A stretch of DNA of 64,000 nt from Campylobacteraceae bacterium (GTDB lineage Bacteria > Campylobacterota > Campylobacteria > Campylobacterales > Arcobacteraceae). Below, piece after piece: positions 8,167-17,028 of the stretch (position 1 is the stretch's first letter; every line of letters starts with the position of its first letter). A program made the translations under genes and the position numbers. The stretch is from the NCBI GenBank assembly GCA_013215945.1, contig JABSOM010000005.1:124001-188000 (forward strand). The letters are read 5' to 3'. The notes beneath the pieces are model-generated. The model did not search any database. It had not been told where the DNA came from and saw only the letters and a program-made list of their open reading frames with translations.

Positions 8167-9107
8167 GATTTTATACTAAAGAAGAAATAGATGGTGTTTT
8201 AAACTATCCTTCTTTAATAGAAGCACTAAAGGGTGCTTTTATTGGAGATAGTATTGTGCCTCCAAGACATCATCATGATTTCAAAAACCCAAAAGAAGGT
8301 ATTGACTCTACACTTTTATTAATGCCTGCGTGGAAAGAAAGTGAAAGTCTAGGCGTAAAGGTTGTAACCGTTAGTCCAAATAATGCAAAATACGATATGC
8401 CTTCAATTCAAGGAATTTATCTTTTATTTAATGCCCAAAATGGGAAATTAGATGCTCTTTTAGATGGTAAAGCGCTTACAGCTAAACGAACTGCTGCTTC
8501 TTCTGCTTTAGGATCTTCTTTTTTATCAAGAAAAGATTCTTCTTCTTTATTAATGATAGGTACTGGTGCTTTAAGCATTGAACTTATACGTGCACATGCA
8601 AGTGTAAGACCTATAAAAGATGTTTTTGTTTGGGGAAGAGATATTAACAAAGCAAAAAAAATAGCAAATGAATTAAAAAATGAATTTAACATTATAGCCG
8701 TTGAAACAATTTTGGAAGTTATTTCAAAAGTAGATATTATTTCTTGTGCGACCTTAAGTAAAACAGCTCTTGTTTTAGGTGAAAACCTAGTGGAAGGGCA
8801 ACATATAGATTTAGTTGGGGCTTATAAACCAGATATGAGAGAAGCCAACGATGCTTTGATCAAAAAAGTTGATATTTTTATTGATACACCTATGGCTTTA
8901 AAAGAAACAGGTGATCTTAAAATTCCTTTAGAACAAGGTACTATTAATAAAAATGACATACAAGCTGATTTATTTGACTTAAGCAGAAAAAAACACTTAG
9001 GTAGAAACAATAATAAACAAATTACTTTATTTAAATCTGTTGGCCATGCGCTGGAAGATTTAGCAGCGGCAATATTAGTAAAAGAAAAATTAATAGATAA
9101 AAATTAA
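8163..9107 (+). CDS. Ornithine cyclodeaminase/mu-crystallin family, likely 1-pyrroline-2-carboxylate reductase
   Basis: 314 residues: an N-terminal region with PPRHHHDF and DGKALTAKRTAASSALGS, then a Rossmann segment LLMIGTGALSIELIRAH that binds NAD(P)H, followed by VFVWGRD. Members of this family next to trans-3-hydroxyproline dehydratase reduce 1-pyrroline-2-carboxylate to L-proline. The dehydratase at 15973 and PutA at 19068 make that role the best fit here. True ornithine cyclodeaminase is less likely in this setting. The ATG overlaps the stop of the dehydrogenase by 4 bases. Confidence 0.75.
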   Translation: MRFYTKEEIDGVLNYPSLIEALKGAFIGDSIVPPRHHHDFKNPKEGIDSTLLLMPAWKESESLGVKVVTVSPNNAKYDMPSIQGIYLLFNAQNGKLDALLDGKALTAKRTAASSALGSSFLSRKDSSSLLMIGTGALSIELIRAHASVRPIKDVFVWGRDINKAKKIANELKNEFNIIAVETILEVISKVDIISCATLSKTALVLGENLVEGQHIDLVGAYKPDMREANDALIKKVDIFIDTPMALKETGDLKIPLEQGTINKNDIQADLFDLSRKKHLGRNNNKQITLFKSVGHALEDLAAAILVKEKLIDKN

Positions 9108-9133
9108 ATATTATAAATTATGTAGGAGAAACT

Positions 9134-10138
9134 ATGTCATGTAAAACATTTTTTTGCGTAGATGCACATACTTGTGGAAACCCTGTTAGAGTTATTTTAG
9201 GAGGAGCACCTTTATTAAAAGGTGCTAATATGAGTGAAAAAAGGCAGCACTTTTTAAAAGAATTTGATTGGATTAGAACAGGGCTTATGTTTGAACCACG
9301 TGGTCATGATATGATGAGTGGAACAATAATATTTGAGCCAAGCAGCGATGATTTTGATGTATCTATTCTATTTATTGAAACAAGTGGGTGTTTACCTATG
9401 TGTGGACATGGAACAATTGGAACGGTTACTGTATTAATTGAAAAAGAAATAATTACTCCTAAAACACAAGGAGTATTGAGAATAGAAACTCCTGCTGGTT
9501 TGGTAATTGCAACATATAAAAAAGATGAAATGAACAGAGTTAAATCTGTAAAAATCGTTAATGTTCCTTCTTTTTTGCACTCACAGAACTTAAGTATAGA
9601 GTGTGAAGAACTGGGTGAGCTAAAATTTGATGTAGCTTATGGTGGAAACTTTTACGCCATTATTGATCCTCAAAAAAACTTTTCAGGTATTGAAAATTTT
9701 ACAGCAGCAGCTTTAATTTCAATGAGTAAAAAATTAAGAGATAAAATCAATGAAAAATATACTTTTATTCATCCTCTTAATGAAACCATTAATGGACTGT
9801 CTCATCTTGAATGGACAGGAAAAACAATAGATTCTAGCTCAAGTGCACGTAATGCTGTTTTTTATGGAGACAAAGCTATTGACAGATCACCTTGTGGAAC
9901 AGGAACATCTGCACGAATGGCGCAGTTATACGCAAAAGGAGAACTAAAACAAGGGGATGAATTTATTCATGAAAGTTTTATTGGTTCTAAATTTATAGGT
10001 CGCATTGAAGAAGAAATAAAATTAGGTAAATTTAATGCAATCATTCCTTCTGTTGAGGGATGGGCAAAAATCACAGGTCTAAATACTATTACTATTGATG
10101 ATGATGATCCTTATGCTCACGGTTTTGTGGTAATTTAA
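9134..10138 (+). CDS. 4-hydroxyproline 2-epimerase (proline racemase family)
   Basis: 334 residues. Both catalytic cysteines of the proline racemase fold are present: Cys90 in MCGHGTIG and Cys254 in DRSPCGTGTSARM. The two-Cys arrangement means racemisation or epimerisation rather than dehydration, and the RSPCGTGTSA form is usual in hydroxyproline epimerases (trans-4-hydroxy-L-proline to cis-4-hydroxy-D-proline). The ATG follows TAGGAGAAACT. One base separates it from the D-amino-acid dehydrogenase, its expected next enzyme. Confidence 0.85.
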   Translation: MSCKTFFCVDAHTCGNPVRVILGGAPLLKGANMSEKRQHFLKEFDWIRTGLMFEPRGHDMMSGTIIFEPSSDDFDVSILFIETSGCLPMCGHGTIGTVTVLIEKEIITPKTQGVLRIETPAGLVIATYKKDEMNRVKSVKIVNVPSFLHSQNLSIECEELGELKFDVAYGGNFYAIIDPQKNFSGIENFTAAALISMSKKLRDKINEKYTFIHPLNETINGLSHLEWTGKTIDSSSSARNAVFYGDKAIDRSPCGTGTSARMAQLYAKGELKQGDEFIHESFIGSKFIGRIEEEIKLGKFNAIIPSVEGWAKITGLNTITIDDDDPYAHGFVVI

Positions 10139-10139
10139 G

Positions 10140-11387
10140 ATGAGCAGTGTTGTAATTGTAGGAGCTGGAATTTCTGGACTTTGTTGTGCTTATTATTTGC
10201 ATAAAAGTGGACATGAAGTAAGTATTTATGATAGTTCTGATCTTGGAAGAGAATGTTCTTATGGAAATGCAGGACTTATTGTTCCCAGTCATTTTGAAAC
10301 CCTTGCAAATCCAGGAATTTTAAAAAAAGGATTTAAATGGATGTTAAATCCTAATTCTCCCTTTTTTTTGAAACCTCGTTTTGATATGGATTTAGTAAAA
10401 TGGCTTATTAAATTTAATATGTTTTGTACTAAAAAACATGTAAATGATAATAAGTATTTTTTACGAGATATAAATTTGTACTCTTTGTCTTTATATAAAG
10501 ACTTGGAAAAAAGTGATGATTTGAATTTTTCTTTAAAACAAAATGGTTTGTTAATGTTGTGTAAAGAAGAAAAAACTCTAGAAGAAGAAAGAAAGTTAGT
10601 AAGTGAAGCAAAAGAGCTTTCATTAGATGCGCAAATTTTAAGTTTGGATGAGATAAAAAAACTTGAACCTAATGTTTCTTTTAATGCCCTTGGTGCTAGT
10701 TACTTTAAAAGTGATGCCATTTTACAGCCTTATGATTTTATGATGAGTATTAAAAAATATTTAGAAGATAATAATGTCAAAATATATGAAAACTGTGAAA
10801 TTGAAGATGTTAATATTCAAAACAATAAAATCGTCTCTATTTCTTCTAAAGATGAATCTATTTCTGCTGATAATTTTGTTTTTACAGCGGGAATTGCTAC
10901 TTTTAAATTTGCAAAAAAACTCAATTTAAATCTAAGTATGGAAGCAGGAAAGGGATTTTCTTTTAAAGTTGATAAAAACCCTTCTTTAAACTTTTCAACA
11001 CCTTTAATATTAGCGGAGCAAAAAGTTGCGGTTAGCCCTTATGACTCTTATGTGAGATTTGGTGGTACTATGATGTTAGCAGGAGTTGATTTGTCTTTAA
11101 ATGATAGAAGAATCACAAATATAACAAAAGCTGCGAATTCTTATATTAATAATTTAGATATTAAAAAAGAAGACAGAAAAGATTTGTGGGCAGGATTAAG
11201 ACCTTGTTCCCCTGATGGTTTACCTTATATTGGAAAAGATAAAAACATCAAAAATCTTTTTGTAGCTACTGGTCATGCGATGATGGGAGTTTCTTTAGGC
11301 CCAGCAACTGGAAAAATTATTTGTGATTTAATTAATAACACAGCCTGTGATTTAGATATATCTAAAATGGATATCAATAGGTTTTAA
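10140..11387 (+). CDS. FAD-dependent D-amino acid dehydrogenase (D-hydroxyproline dehydrogenase-like)
   Basis: 415 residues starting SSVVIVGAGISGLCCAYYLH, the GxGxxG FAD-binding motif of the DadA/DAO family. The C-terminal FAD contact region reads LWAGLRPCSPDGLPYIG, then ATGHAMMGVSLGPATGK. Immediately downstream of the epimerase, it should oxidise cis-4-hydroxy-D-proline to 1-pyrroline-4-hydroxy-2-carboxylate and pass electrons to the respiratory chain. General D-amino-acid dehydrogenase activity is the alternative. It appears to be the last gene of the first transcript; a 238-bp gap follows. Confidence 0.82.
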   Translation: MSSVVIVGAGISGLCCAYYLHKSGHEVSIYDSSDLGRECSYGNAGLIVPSHFETLANPGILKKGFKWMLNPNSPFFLKPRFDMDLVKWLIKFNMFCTKKHVNDNKYFLRDINLYSLSLYKDLEKSDDLNFSLKQNGLLMLCKEEKTLEEERKLVSEAKELSLDAQILSLDEIKKLEPNVSFNALGASYFKSDAILQPYDFMMSIKKYLEDNNVKIYENCEIEDVNIQNNKIVSISSKDESISADNFVFTAGIATFKFAKKLNLNLSMEAGKGFSFKVDKNPSLNFSTPLILAEQKVAVSPYDSYVRFGGTMMLAGVDLSLNDRRITNITKAANSYINNLDIKKEDRKDLWAGLRPCSPDGLPYIGKDKNIKNLFVATGHAMMGVSLGPATGKIICDLINNTACDLDISKMDINRF

Positions 11388-11476
11388 ATTTAATTTTAAA
11401 ATAAAAAAGGAATAAATAATTGATTATTATGGAGATATATATTGAAGTGAAAGGAACACTATTTTGCAGTTCTTCA

Positions 11477-11534
11477 GCTTAATATAAGTCTTACTATGAG
11501 ATAATTTTTATTAGGTAGTACTAAAAGTAGTACT
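11477..11534 (+). promoter_or_regulatory. Promoter with GTAGTACT direct-repeat operator (transporter operon)
   Basis: An extended -10, TGAGATAAT (11497-11505), is followed nine bases later by GTAGTACT, AAAA and GTAGTACT (11515-11534). The repeats would cover the transcription start and early leader, a position suited to repression. The block from TATAAGT to the operator is nearly identical upstream of putA. The rest of the 11388-11625 gap holds a 17-codon ATG frame at about 11430 (probably not a gene) and an AAAGGAGATGG site with no good start. Confidence 0.65.
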
Positions 11535-11625
11535 TATTTTTTTAAATAAATATTAATCTTAAAATAAAGGAGATGGAACAACATCGTTAAATTAGGACTA
11601 AACATATTACACAAATAAAGGAAAA

Positions 11626-12450
11626 ATGATGAATATAGTAAAAAAATTGGCGTTTTTAGCAGTATCGGTTTTAGCATTTGGGGCTACAAGTGCAAGTGCA
11701 GACAAGTTGGATAAAATTCTTTCTAAGGGTACAATTAGATGTGGAGTTGTTCTTGATTTCCCACCAATGGGATACAGAGATGCGAAAAATAATCCAGCAG
11801 GGTTTGATGTTGAATATTGTAAAGATTTAGCAAAAGCTTTGGGTGTTAAATTAGAGCTTAAATCTATGTCTTTTGCTCAAAGACTTCCAGCATTAAATGC
11901 AGGAAAAGTGGATGTTGTAATTGGATCAACGTCTGATACATTACAAAGAGCTAAATCAGCTGGTTTCACAATGCCTTATTTTGTATTTAAATTACAAGCT
12001 ATGGTTAAAAAAGATTCTGGAATTAAAGAATTTAAAGACTTAAAAGGTAAAAAAATTACTGCTGCTTTAAGTACAACTCCTGAAACTGAATTTTTGAAAA
12101 ATGCTAAAGCAAATGGTTGGGATTCATCAAACTATTTTTCTTCTAAAAAAGAAAGTGATACTCACTTAGCACTTTTACAAGGTAAAGCAGATGCAATTAT
12201 TACAACAGATACTACTATTGTTGAATTATTAAAACTTCCTAAGTACAAAGATTATAAAGCAGGTCCTTTTGTTCCTGGATTTGATGATTTTGTATCAATT
12301 ATTGTAAAAAGAACAGAATATGGAATGATTAATTACATGAACTTATTTATTCACCAACAAGTAAGATCTGGAAGATATAAAGAACTTAACAAAATGTTTT
12401 ACGGAAATAGTCCTGTTAGAAAATTAACTGTTGATGGTATTTATTACTAA
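11626..12450 (+). CDS. Polar amino-acid ABC transporter, periplasmic substrate-binding protein
   Basis: 274 residues with a Sec signal peptide ending ...AFGATSASA before DKLDKILSKG. The SBP_bac_3 fold is clear: IRCGVVLDFPPMGYRD, PAGFDVEYCKDLAKALG, DVVIGSTSDTLQRAK. Two ATGs are adjacent (11626 and 11629) after AAAGGAAAA; either can start the protein. The gene heads a transporter operon inside the hydroxyproline cluster, so proline, hydroxyproline or their betaines are the likely ligands. It is followed by a small hairpin that can lower expression of the membrane genes. Confidence 0.9.
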   Translation: MMNIVKKLAFLAVSVLAFGATSASADKLDKILSKGTIRCGVVLDFPPMGYRDAKNNPAGFDVEYCKDLAKALGVKLELKSMSFAQRLPALNAGKVDVVIGSTSDTLQRAKSAGFTMPYFVFKLQAMVKKDSGIKEFKDLKGKKITAALSTTPETEFLKNAKANGWDSSNYFSSKKESDTHLALLQGKADAIITTDTTIVELLKLPKYKDYKAGPFVPGFDDFVSIIVKRTEYGMINYMNLFIHQQVRSGRYKELNKMFYGNSPVRKLTVDGIYY

Positions 12451-12478
12451 AAATTAAGAGCTTTTGCTCTTGATTTTT
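12450..12478 (+). terminator. Hairpin between binding-protein and permease genes
   Basis: AAGAGC-TTTT-GCTCTT with flanking A and T tracts and ATTTTT after it forms a short terminator-like stem. In this position it probably gives partial termination or mRNA stabilisation, so that the binding protein is made in excess over the permeases. Confidence 0.6.
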
Positions 12479-12497
12479 AAACAAAGAAGGATTAGTA

Positions 12498-13172
12498 ATG
12501 TTTGATTTTGATTACACATTTCACTGGATAACCGTCTGGAACGTTTTTCCCGAGATGTTAAGTGCTGCAATGGTTACAATAGAAGTTGCAGTTATATCTA
12601 TGATTGTTGGTTTGTTTTTCGCTGTTTTTTTATCCTTAGGAAAAGACAGTTCAAATGAATTATATAGAACACCCAGTATTATTTGGATTGAGATTGCAAG
12701 AAATACACCTGCATTGTTTCAAATATACATGGCATATTTTGGTTTAGGAGCATTTGGTATTCATTTAAGTCCTTATTTGGCAGTAATGATGGCGCTTATT
12801 TTTAATAACGCAGGTTATTTAGCTGAAACATTAAGAGGAGGATTTGCATCAATACCACATACTCAAATGGCATCATCAAGATCTTTAGGTATGACTACTT
12901 TTCAAGCCTATAGATATATTATTTTACCTCAGGTTTTTAAAGTGGTATATCATCCAATGACAAATCAAATGATTTGGTCAATATTAATGACATCTTTAGG
13001 TACTTTGGTTGGAATGTTAGAACTTACAGGGAAAACTGATCAATTACAATCTCTGTCTTTTAGAACCTTTGAATTTTATTTAGTAGCAGCTGTAATGTAT
13101 TTTGTTATTGCAAAAGGTACACTGCTTTTAGCAAAATTATTAGCACATAAAATATTTAAAGGAGATGCATAA
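12498..13172 (+). CDS. Amino-acid ABC transporter permease (HisM family)
   Basis: 224 residues with five hydrophobic helices. The family EAA-type loop reads ETLRGGFASIPHTQMASSRSLGM. Start ATG 12498 has AGAAGGATTAGT upstream. It ends on the base where the second permease starts, so the two are coupled and form the heteromeric channel in the inner membrane. Confidence 0.9.
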   Translation: MFDFDYTFHWITVWNVFPEMLSAAMVTIEVAVISMIVGLFFAVFLSLGKDSSNELYRTPSIIWIEIARNTPALFQIYMAYFGLGAFGIHLSPYLAVMMALIFNNAGYLAETLRGGFASIPHTQMASSRSLGMTTFQAYRYIILPQVFKVVYHPMTNQMIWSILMTSLGTLVGMLELTGKTDQLQSLSFRTFEFYLVAAVMYFVIAKGTLLLAKLLAHKIFKGDA

Positions 13173-13894
13173 TGACTAATAAACAAATAAAATATCTTAT
13201 TTATAGTTCAATTTTTTTATATGCTGTTTATCAAACTGTAGTATCAGTAAAAGCATCGTCTTTAACATATTATGATTTAGTATTTTTATTAGAAGGATTA
13301 GAGCGAACGATTTACATTTCTTTTGTTTCTATTGTAATTGGAACATTTTTTGGAATAATATTTGGTTGGATGAAGGTTAATATGGGAACCTTTGGAAATA
13401 TAATATTAAGTGGTTTTTTGGATATTTTACGTTCAGTTCCCTTAATTATTCAACTTATTTTATTTTATTCTTTTATGGGAATTTTAGAAATTGAAATATC
13501 TGTTTTTTGGGTAGGAGCTATTATTTTATCTGCTTATACTTCTGCTTTTGTAACAGAAGTAGTACGTGCAGGAATTGAATGTGTCCCTGAAACAACAAGA
13601 AGAGCGGCCAGATCCTTAGGAATGACGTATTGGCAAGATTACAGATATATTGTTTTTCCCTTAGGTCTTAGAGCAGTATTCCCTTCATGGATATCAATTG
13701 TTTTATCTGTTATTAAAGATTCAGCATTGATTTCTGTTATTGGGTACTTAGAGTTGTTGAAAACAACAGAAGAATTAATAGCAAAAACAAATGAAGCACT
13801 GTTATTATTATTAGGAATTGGTTTGTTTTATTTTATTATTTCATATCCTATTTCATTGTATGCAGCTAAGTTAGAAAGGAAATTAAAAGTATGA
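13172..13894 (+). CDS. Amino-acid ABC transporter permease (HisM/GlnP family)
   Basis: 240 residues with five or six helices and a permease loop VVRAGIECVPETTRRAARSLGM. Its ATG shares one base with the stop of the previous permease, and its stop overlaps the ATPase start by 4 bases, so the three genes are translated together. ETTRRAARSLG matches the EAA consensus for ATPase contact. Confidence 0.9.
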   Translation: MTNKQIKYLIYSSIFLYAVYQTVVSVKASSLTYYDLVFLLEGLERTIYISFVSIVIGTFFGIIFGWMKVNMGTFGNIILSGFLDILRSVPLIIQLILFYSFMGILEIEISVFWVGAIILSAYTSAFVTEVVRAGIECVPETTRRAARSLGMTYWQDYRYIVFPLGLRAVFPSWISIVLSVIKDSALISVIGYLELLKTTEELIAKTNEALLLLLGIGLFYFIISYPISLYAAKLERKLKV

Positions 13895-14616
13895 TTGAAT
13901 TAAAGAAAGTACATAAGTCTTATGGAGATTTAGAAGTGTTAAAAGGTATTGATTTAACAGTTAAAAAAGGAGAAGTTCTTTCCGTTATTGGAGGTTCTGG
14001 TTCTGGAAAATCTACAATGCTTTATTGTATAAACGCTATTGAAAGTATTCAAAAAGGCGAAGTTTTAGTCGATGGAATTTCTGTTCACGATAAAAGTACT
14101 AATATTAATACCTTAAGACAAAAGATTGGAATGGTTTTTCAACAATGGAATTCTTTTCCTCATTTGACTGTATTAGAAAATGCGGCACTTTCTCCACAAA
14201 TTGTATTGGGAAAAAGCAAAGCAGAAGCAGAAAAAATTGCAAAAGAACAGCTTGATCATGTGGGATTAGGAGATAAGTTTAATGTTTATCCTGGTCGTAT
14301 GTCAGGTGGGCAACAACAGCGTCTTGCTATTGCGCGTGCTTTAGCTATGGAGCCTGAATACATGCTCTTTGATGAAATTACATCTGCTTTAGATCCTGAA
14401 TTAGTAGGAGAAGTACTAGATACCTTAAGACTTTTAAGAAAAGAAGGAATGACAATGATATGTGTTACTCACGAAATTGCATTTGCAAGAGAAGTATCAG
14501 ATAATGTTGCTTTTTTCCATAAGGGTGTTATTGAAGAATTTGGACCTCCTTCTCAGGTTATTTCAAATCCACAAAAAGAAAGAACACAACAATTCTTATC
14601 AAAAGTACTACAATAA
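13891..14616 (+). CDS. Amino-acid ABC transporter ATP-binding protein (GlnQ-like)
   Basis: 241 residues: Walker A GGSGSGKST, Q-loop VFQQWNSFPH, signature MSGGQQQRLAIARAL, Walker B MLFDEITSALDPE and H-loop VTHEIAFAREV. It has the full length and motif set of polar amino-acid transporter ATPases and completes the four-gene importer. Note that Walker B reads DEITSALD where DEPTSALD is usual; a Pro-to-Ile change there is tolerated in several family members. Confidence 0.92.
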   Translation: MIELKKVHKSYGDLEVLKGIDLTVKKGEVLSVIGGSGSGKSTMLYCINAIESIQKGEVLVDGISVHDKSTNINTLRQKIGMVFQQWNSFPHLTVLENAALSPQIVLGKSKAEAEKIAKEQLDHVGLGDKFNVYPGRMSGGQQQRLAIARALAMEPEYMLFDEITSALDPELVGEVLDTLRLLRKEGMTMICVTHEIAFAREVSDNVAFFHKGVIEEFGPPSQVISNPQKERTQQFLSKVLQ

Positions 14617-14627
14617 TATATATCGAA

Positions 14628-14692
14628 TTTATACGAAACACTCAAGGTTTCGTATAAATATATTTCATTCTTTTTTTAAAAAGAGTGAAATA
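14628..14692 (+). terminator. Two consecutive strong stem-loops after the transporter operon
   Basis: The first (14628-14658) is a perfect 12-bp stem, TTTATACGAAAC / GTTTCGTATAAA, with a 7-nt loop. The second (14661-14692) pairs TATTTCATTCTTTTT with AAAAAGAGTGAAATA with one wobble and almost no loop. They lie between the ATPase gene and the enolase-family gene. Terminator or processing roles are likely; the first could also be a palindromic operator for the downstream gene. Confidence 0.55.
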
Positions 14693-14712
14693 TGTTTATA
14701 CAAAGGAAAACT

Positions 14713-15819
14713 ATGAAAATTACAAATATTTTAGTATATCAAGTAGATTTACCCTTACATGAAGGTAGATACTCTTGGGCCAGTGGTAAGTATGTTGATG
14801 TTTTTGATTCAACTATTGTATGTATACAAACAGATACATCTTATATGGGGTGGGGAGAAAATTGTCCTTTAGGGCCATTTTATTTACCTGCTCATGCAAA
14901 AGGTTGTAGAGCTGCAATAGAAGAAATAGCACCTCATTTAATTGGTCTTGATCCCAGTAATTACGGTTTAATTAATAAAGTAATGGATGAAGCATTAATA
15001 GGACACAACTATGCCAAATCAGCTATTGATATGGCATGTTGGGATTTATTGGGTAAAAAAGCTAATTTAAGTATTTGTGATTTAATGGGTGGTAAACATG
15101 GTGATGAAATAGAATTATACAGAGCTATTTCTCAAGAAAGTCCCGAAAAAATGGCAGCAAAAGTATCTGGATATAGAAAAGAAGGATATAGAAAGTTTCA
15201 GTTAAAAGTAGGTGGCGATCCTGTTGAAGATATCAAACGAATTAAAGCTGTTTCAGAAGTATTAAAAGAGGGTGAGACTTTGGTAGCTGATGCTAATACT
15301 GGCTGGAAAGCACATGAAGCAATACGCGTTGTTAATGCAGTTAAAGATATTGATGTTTATATTGAGCAACCTTGTTTGTCTTATGAAGAATCTATTAAAG
15401 TTAGAAACAATACTACACTTCCTTTTATTCTGGATGAAAATATCAATGACATGTTAACGCTTTTACGTGCAGAAAATGACAGTGCAATGGATTGTATTAA
15501 TCTTAAGATTTCAAAAGTAGGGGGACTTACTAAAGCCAGACAAATAAGAGATTTGTGTGTGAACTTAGGCCTTCCTATGACTATTGAGGATTCTTGGGGT
15601 GGAGATATTGTAACCGCAGCTATTTCTCAATTAGCGCATTCAACGCCTGAGCGTTTTAGATTTTCATCAACAGATTTTAATTCTTATACCCCGGTAACAT
15701 TTGCAACAGGAGCTCCTAAAAGAGTAAATGGAAAAATGTCTGCTTCTTCTAAACCTGGACTTGGAATTGAACCTATTATGGATGTTTTGGGAAAAGCTGT
15801 ATATACATGTATTAAATAA
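14713..15819 (+). CDS. Enolase-superfamily enzyme, likely cis-3-hydroxy-L-proline dehydratase (or hydroxyproline-betaine epimerase)
   Basis: About 368 residues of the mandelate racemase/muconate lactonizing group. A lid residue region [10 protein letters not shown] is followed by [19 protein letters not shown]. The barrel residues are a Lys in KFQLKVGG, metal ligands in [13 protein letters not shown] and ILDEN, and the second Lys in NLKISKVGG. The QLK form replaces the common KxK motif, as in the HpbD and cis-3-hydroxyproline dehydratase clade. The neighbours (T3LHyp dehydratase, reductase, PutA) favour dehydration of cis-3-hydroxyproline to 1-pyrroline-2-carboxylate. I chose ATG 14713 because AAAGGAAAACT precedes it; an in-frame ATG 21 bases earlier has no site. 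Confidence 0.65.
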   Translation: MKITNILVYQVDLPLHEGRYSWASGKYVDVFDSTIVCIQTDTSYMGWGENCPLGPFYLPAHAKGCRAAIEEIAPHLIGLDPSNYGLINKVMDEALIGHNYAKSAIDMACWDLLGKKANLSICDLMGGKHGDEIELYRAISQESPEKMAAKVSGYRKEGYRKFQLKVGGDPVEDIKRIKAVSEVLKEGETLVADANTGWKAHEAIRVVNAVKDIDVYIEQPCLSYEESIKVRNNTTLPFILDENINDMLTLLRAENDSAMDCINLKISKVGGLTKARQIRDLCVNLGLPMTIEDSWGGDIVTAAISQLAHSTPERFRFSSTDFNSYTPVTFATGAPKRVNGKMSASSKPGLGIEPIMDVLGKAVYTCIK

Positions 15820-15840
15820 AAGCGATTCTCGCTTTTGTTT
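15818..15840 (+). terminator. Short terminator hairpin
   Basis: AAAAGCGA, a 3-nt loop TTC and TCGCTTTT are followed by GTTTGT. The 8-bp stem starts within the stop codon of the enolase-family gene and can end its transcript. Confidence 0.7.
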
Positions 15841-15879
15841 GTATCTAATTATATTACAGATATATTCTAGGATAAGTAT

Positions 15880-15905
15880 TTTTACTGTTTTACTTAACAG
15901 TAAAA
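15880..15905. promoter_or_regulatory. Perfect inverted repeat upstream of trans-3-hydroxyproline dehydratase
   Basis: TTTTACTGTT, six bases, then AACAGTAAAA gives a perfect 10-bp inverted repeat about 70 bases before the dehydratase ATG. It has no T-run and lies 40 bases after the terminator, so an operator is more likely than a second terminator. It may be the site of the adjacent GntR regulator. Confidence 0.45.
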
Positions 15906-15972
15906 TATCCTTTTATACGTGTTATTTTTATAATAAATCAAGCTTTAAAATACTTCTTTAAAAAGAGAGAAA

Positions 15973-17019
15973 ATGAATATATTAAATAAAATAAAACAAA
16001 GTAAATTGTCTTATAACAATGCATTAAGCATTAAAACAATTGATATGCACACAGGAGGCGAGCCTTTACGTGTTATTATTGATGGTTATCCTACGCTTAA
16101 AGGTAAGAGTATTCTAGAAAAAAGAAACTATACCAAAGAACATCTTGATCATTTACGAAAAGCTTTGATGTTTGAACCACGTGGCCATGCAGATATGTAT
16201 GGAGTAATTTTAACTGAAGCTTGTACTAAGGGCTGTGATTTTGGGGTTATTTTTATGCACAATGAAGGGTACAGTACTATGTGTGGACATGCAACTATTG
16301 CCATTACTAAATTAGCAGTACTTCAAAACTGGGTTGAAGTAACTGCTCCAATAACACATATTACAATAGATGCGCCTTGCGGGGTTTTACATGCCAGTGC
16401 TTATATTAATGATGAAGGAGAAGTAACAAAAGTAAGCTTTAAATGCGTACCTTCTTTTGTTCTTGCTTTAAATGAAAAAATCGAAGTTACAGATTTAGGT
16501 GAAATTACTTATGATTTGGCATATGGAGGGGCTTTCTATGCTTATATAGATGCGGACGAAATAGGCCTTAGTTTAGATAAGAATAATTATGATAAAATTA
16601 TCACTTATGGGAAAAAAATTAAAAAAAGTATAGTAGAAACAAAAGACAATATAAAACATCCTTTTGAAGAAGATTTAAGTTTTTTATATGGAACTATTTT
16701 TATCTCAAACAAATCAGACGTACATTCTAAAAATGTTTGTGTATTTGCAAATGGTGAAGTAGATAGAAGTCCCACGGGTTCTGGTGTATCTGGACGTGCA
16801 GCAATACACTATAAAAAAAATGAATTAGAAAAAAATCACTCAATTATTATTGAAAGTATTTTAAATACGAGTTTTGAAGTAAAAGTCCTGGAAGCATTAA
16901 AATATGGACAGTTTGATGCTATTATTCCAGAAGTAAGTGGGAATGCATATATTACAGGCGAGCATAACTTTTTAATAGATGAAGACGATGAATTGAAATA
17001 TGGATTTTTTTTAAGATAA
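15973..17019 (+). CDS. Trans-3-hydroxy-L-proline dehydratase (proline racemase family)
   Basis: 348 residues. The first catalytic Cys is present (Cys104 in MCGHATIAI), but the second is replaced by Thr268 in DRSPTGSGVSGRAA. That Cys/Thr pair is the known mark of trans-3-hydroxy-L-proline dehydratases, which release water to give 1-pyrroline-2-carboxylate, as opposed to the epimerase at 9134 with two Cys. The ATG follows AAAAGAGAGAAA. It is followed after 9 bases by a GntR gene and is probably co-transcribed with it. The product would be reduced to proline by the 8163 enzyme and burnt by PutA. Confidence 0.85.
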   Translation: MNILNKIKQSKLSYNNALSIKTIDMHTGGEPLRVIIDGYPTLKGKSILEKRNYTKEHLDHLRKALMFEPRGHADMYGVILTEACTKGCDFGVIFMHNEGYSTMCGHATIAITKLAVLQNWVEVTAPITHITIDAPCGVLHASAYINDEGEVTKVSFKCVPSFVLALNEKIEVTDLGEITYDLAYGGAFYAYIDADEIGLSLDKNNYDKIITYGKKIKKSIVETKDNIKHPFEEDLSFLYGTIFISNKSDVHSKNVCVFANGEVDRSPTGSGVSGRAAIHYKKNELEKNHSIIIESILNTSFEVKVLEALKYGQFDAIIPEVSGNAYITGEHNFLIDEDDELKYGFFLR

Positions 17020-17028
17020 AGGACTGAA

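Noticed and set aside
11430-11483. 17-codon frame MEIYIEVKGTLFC in the transporter leader
   Set aside because: Too short, no strong ribosome site, no conservation evidence; could be a leader peptide but I cannot support it.
14692-14712. Upstream ATG for the enolase-family gene
   Set aside because: The ribosome site AAAGGA lies after this ATG and serves ATG 14713; the first seven codons are unlike the family.
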